From positions 1-7,023 of the forward strand of contig JAKAOC010000118.1 in NCBI GenBank assembly GCA_021823385.1: DNA of 7,023 nucleotides, written 5' to 3'. The notes beneath the pieces are model-generated. The model searched no databases. It was not told where the DNA came from and saw only the letters and a program-made list of their open reading frames with translations. Both the position numbers and the translations under genes were made by a program. Shown piece after piece: positions 5,530-7,023 of this stretch (within the stretch, counting starts at the first letter, position 1; each line of letters opens with the position of its first letter). The stretch comes from Actinomycetes bacterium (GTDB lineage Bacteria; Actinomycetota; Acidimicrobiia; Acidimicrobiales; Acidimicrobiaceae).

Positions 5530-6312
5530 TCAGCGCTCTCTGAATCTGTCTCGAGCCAGGGAAGCGTCCTTGGACTTGGCAGCAGACAGAAGGTGCTCCA
5601 CCTCCAGCTCGAGCTGTTTTTCGAGAAGGTTGTCGGGTCCTGCATCGAGAGCCTGCTTGGTGAGGGACAGGCTGGCGCGGGGCTTGGCAGCCAATTCCTG
5701 GGCGAGCTGCTCGATACGCTGGTCCAACTCCTCAGGCTCGCAGACGAAGCTCACAAGCCCCATGGCCAGGGCCTCGTCGGCGCCAATCATCTCGCCGAGC
5801 ATCAGCAGTCTCTTGGCACGCATCGGACCCGCTAGTTGCGGAAGCAGCTTGGTAACGCCGCCGGTGACGGTCAGGCCGACCGCAACCTCCGGAAAGCCGA
5901 ACCGAGCCGAGCGCGCCGCAACGACCAAGTCCGACGCCAGGGCGAACTCGAAGCCGCCGCCGAGTGCATATCCATGTACAGCCGAGACGACGGGGCCGGC
6001 GAACTCCTGCATCCGCCTGGTCACATCCTGCAGCCCTTGGGCGATGCTTACCGCTTGGGTTCCGGAGAGTTCGTCCTCCTGCAGGTCATGCCCGGAACAG
6101 AAGGCGCGTCCCTCCCCTCTCAGGACCACCACTGCCGCGGCGTCAGCACGAGCACGCACCAGCGACCCCACCAGCCCGTCGATAAGCGTGGCATTGATCG
6201 CGTTCAGGCGATGAGGGCGGTTGAGAGTTATCCAGGCAACCATCGAGCGATCCAGCCTGTAGCGAACCGCGTCGTTGTCGCCGCCTTCGAAATTGAACGC
6301 ACGATCGGTCAT
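5530..6312 (-). CDS. Enoyl-CoA hydratase (crotonase family) with intact catalytic residues
   Basis: This 260-residue enzyme should add water across the double bond of a 2-enoyl-CoA, a beta-oxidation-type step in the cytoplasm. The crotonase pattern is complete: LNRPHRLNAIN (30-40), first oxyanion segment FCSGHDL (71-77), second GYALGGGFEFAL (114-125). Both catalytic glutamates are present, Glu122 (GGGFEFAL) and Glu142 (FGFPEVAVG). Length matches the family. ATG 6312 is chosen because GAGG lies 8 nt upstream and its first base pairs with the previous gene's stop in an ATGA overlap; an in-frame start at 6360 would add 16 unrelated residues inside the ligase gene. The C-terminus (SKDASLARDRFRER) departs from the usual acidic ending. 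It is translationally coupled to the upstream ligase, so it probably acts on that ligase's product or a desaturated derivative. Confidence 0.93.
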   Translation of the reverse strand: MTDRAFNFEGGDNDAVRYRLDRSMVAWITLNRPHRLNAINATLIDGLVGSLVRARADAAAVVVLRGEGRAFCSGHDLQEDELSGTQAVSIAQGLQDVTRRMQEFAGPVVSAVHGYALGGGFEFALASDLVVAARSARFGFPEVAVGLTVTGGVTKLLPQLAGPMRAKRLLMLGEMIGADEALAMGLVSFVCEPEELDQRIEQLAQELAAKPRASLSLTKQALDAGPDNLLEKQLELEVEHLLSAAKSKDASLARDRFRER

Positions 6313-7023
6313 CGCGCGGACCTCGCTTCCATCTTGTCGGCAACGGCTTCCCGGTCCCACGTCGATGGGCCAATCCCCATCTCTCTCAAGCGATACTTCT
6401 CCACCTTCTGTGTCGGCGTCTTGGGCATCTCATCGATGAAGCTCACATACCGCGGGACCATGAACTCGGCCAGCCGCCGCCTGCAGTCGGCTATCAGCTC
6501 TGGCGCATCCAGCTTGGCGCCGGGCCGGGTGACCACGAAGACGGCAAGATCCTCTTCACCCAATTCGCTGGGCACTCCGACCGCGGCCACTTCGAGCACG
6601 GCCGGATGAGCCGATATCGCCTGCTCTACCTCGAAGGCACTGATGTTCTCGCCGCGCCTCCGTATGCTCTCCTTGCTGCGGCCGTGAAAGTAGAGGTAAC
6701 CGTCGGCGTCCAGGTGGCCCAGGTCGCCTGTATGGAACCAGAGCCCCCGAAACGCCTGCAGCGTCTCCTGCGGCATCCCGAGATACTCGGTCATTATCGT
6801 GCCCGGTTCGCGGGAGCGAATCACGATCTCACCCACCTCGTCGTCCTTGACCAGAGACCCTCGCGCGTCGGCGATGGCCACTTCGAACTCGTCCACGACC
6901 TGGCCGCAGGAGCCGTCGCGATGGCCGGCACTCACGCGGTCGTAGGCGACCACTCCCGCATCGGTGAGCCCGTAGAGCTCCCTCAGCTCGAAACCGAAGC
7001 GATCCTTCCAGCCCTGGCTCCAC
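6309..7023 (-). CDS. Acyl-CoA ligase, CaiC-like (N-terminal part outside window)
   Basis: The last 237 residues of an ANL-superfamily acyl-CoA ligase are present; the gene enters from the right edge, so its start, A3 P-loop motif and acid-binding region are not seen. Visible motifs are A5 YGLTD (17-21 of the fragment), A7 FHTGDLG (96-102), the A8 hinge GRSKESIRRRGENISAFEVE (114-133), and the A10 region KTPTQKVEKYRLRE (201-214), where Lys206 is the presumed catalytic lysine. The RRRGENIS and TPTxKVEKY pattern recalls carnitine/crotonobetaine-CoA ligase-like proteins (CaiC), but these sequences are widely distributed and the substrate is undetermined. In A10, Gln replaces the usual Gly before the lysine. 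The TGA stop overlaps the ATG of the enoyl-CoA hydratase by 4 nt, so the two are one operon. The first ATG/GTG inside the visible part is internal, not a start. Confidence 0.92.
   Translation of the reverse strand, partial: WSQGWKDRFGFELRELYGLTDAGVVAYDRVSAGHRDGSCGQVVDEFEVAIADARGSLVKDDEVGEIVIRSREPGTIMTEYLGMPQETLQAFRGLWFHTGDLGHLDADGYLYFHGRSKESIRRRGENISAFEVEQAISAHPAVLEVAAVGVPSELGEEDLAVFVVTRPGAKLDAPELIADCRRRLAEFMVPRYVSFIDEMPKTPTQKVEKYRLREMGIGPSTWDREAVADKMEARSAR

Noticed and set aside
5523..5534. 12-bp palindrome GCTGAGCTCAGC at the hydratase stop
   Set aside because: The symmetry is perfect, but it has no loop, lies partly in coding sequence and has no promoter or T-tract nearby. Probably chance.
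5836..6609. Rightward open frame of 257 codons
   Set aside because: It is antisense to the hydratase and the partial ligase, with no family resemblance.

Overview
The window is GC-rich bacterial DNA with GTG and TTG starts, genes that overlap at stop/start junctions, and acyl-CoA metabolism genes of the FadD/EchA/TetR kind. A high-GC Actinomycetota genome is the most natural reading. This is inferred from style and gene families only; no rRNA or tRNA is present to fix the taxonomy.

Left part (1-1487): a divergent pair about iron-sulfur homeostasis. An Mrp/ApbC-type Fe-S carrier ATPase is read leftward and runs off the left edge. A SufR-like winged-helix regulator with three C-terminal cysteines is read rightward. 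The intergenic space of about 95 nt holds a GTAGAA-N4-TTCTAC palindrome, a candidate operator, and a GCCCG/CGGGC hairpin in the mrp leader.

Middle (1488-1793): a 306-nt convergent gap with no convincing gene but several GC-rich hairpins, probably a two-sided termination zone.

Right part (1794-7023): seven reading frames or parts of frames, all leftward, in two transcription blocks. The upstream block is an acyl-CoA ligase (C-terminal 237 residues only), an enoyl-CoA hydratase overlapping it by 4 nt, and, after a 123-nt gap, a small DUF1330 protein. The downstream block starts at its own promoter with an embedded palindrome and reads tetR, then a crotonase-fold protein (8-nt overlap), then a second acyl-CoA ligase (4-nt overlap). 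Each block therefore pairs one carboxylate-activating ligase with one crotonase-fold enzyme, and the TetR protein is the likely local repressor. Together they suggest CoA activation and partial breakdown or modification of an uncommon carboxylic acid. The substrate cannot be read from the sequence, and no acyl-CoA dehydrogenase or thiolase lies inside the window.

The point most worth following is that the second crotonase lacks both glutamates of a classical hydratase, while the first has both. I see no mobile element, CRISPR array, phage gene or defence system, and nothing that amounts to a wholly new system.
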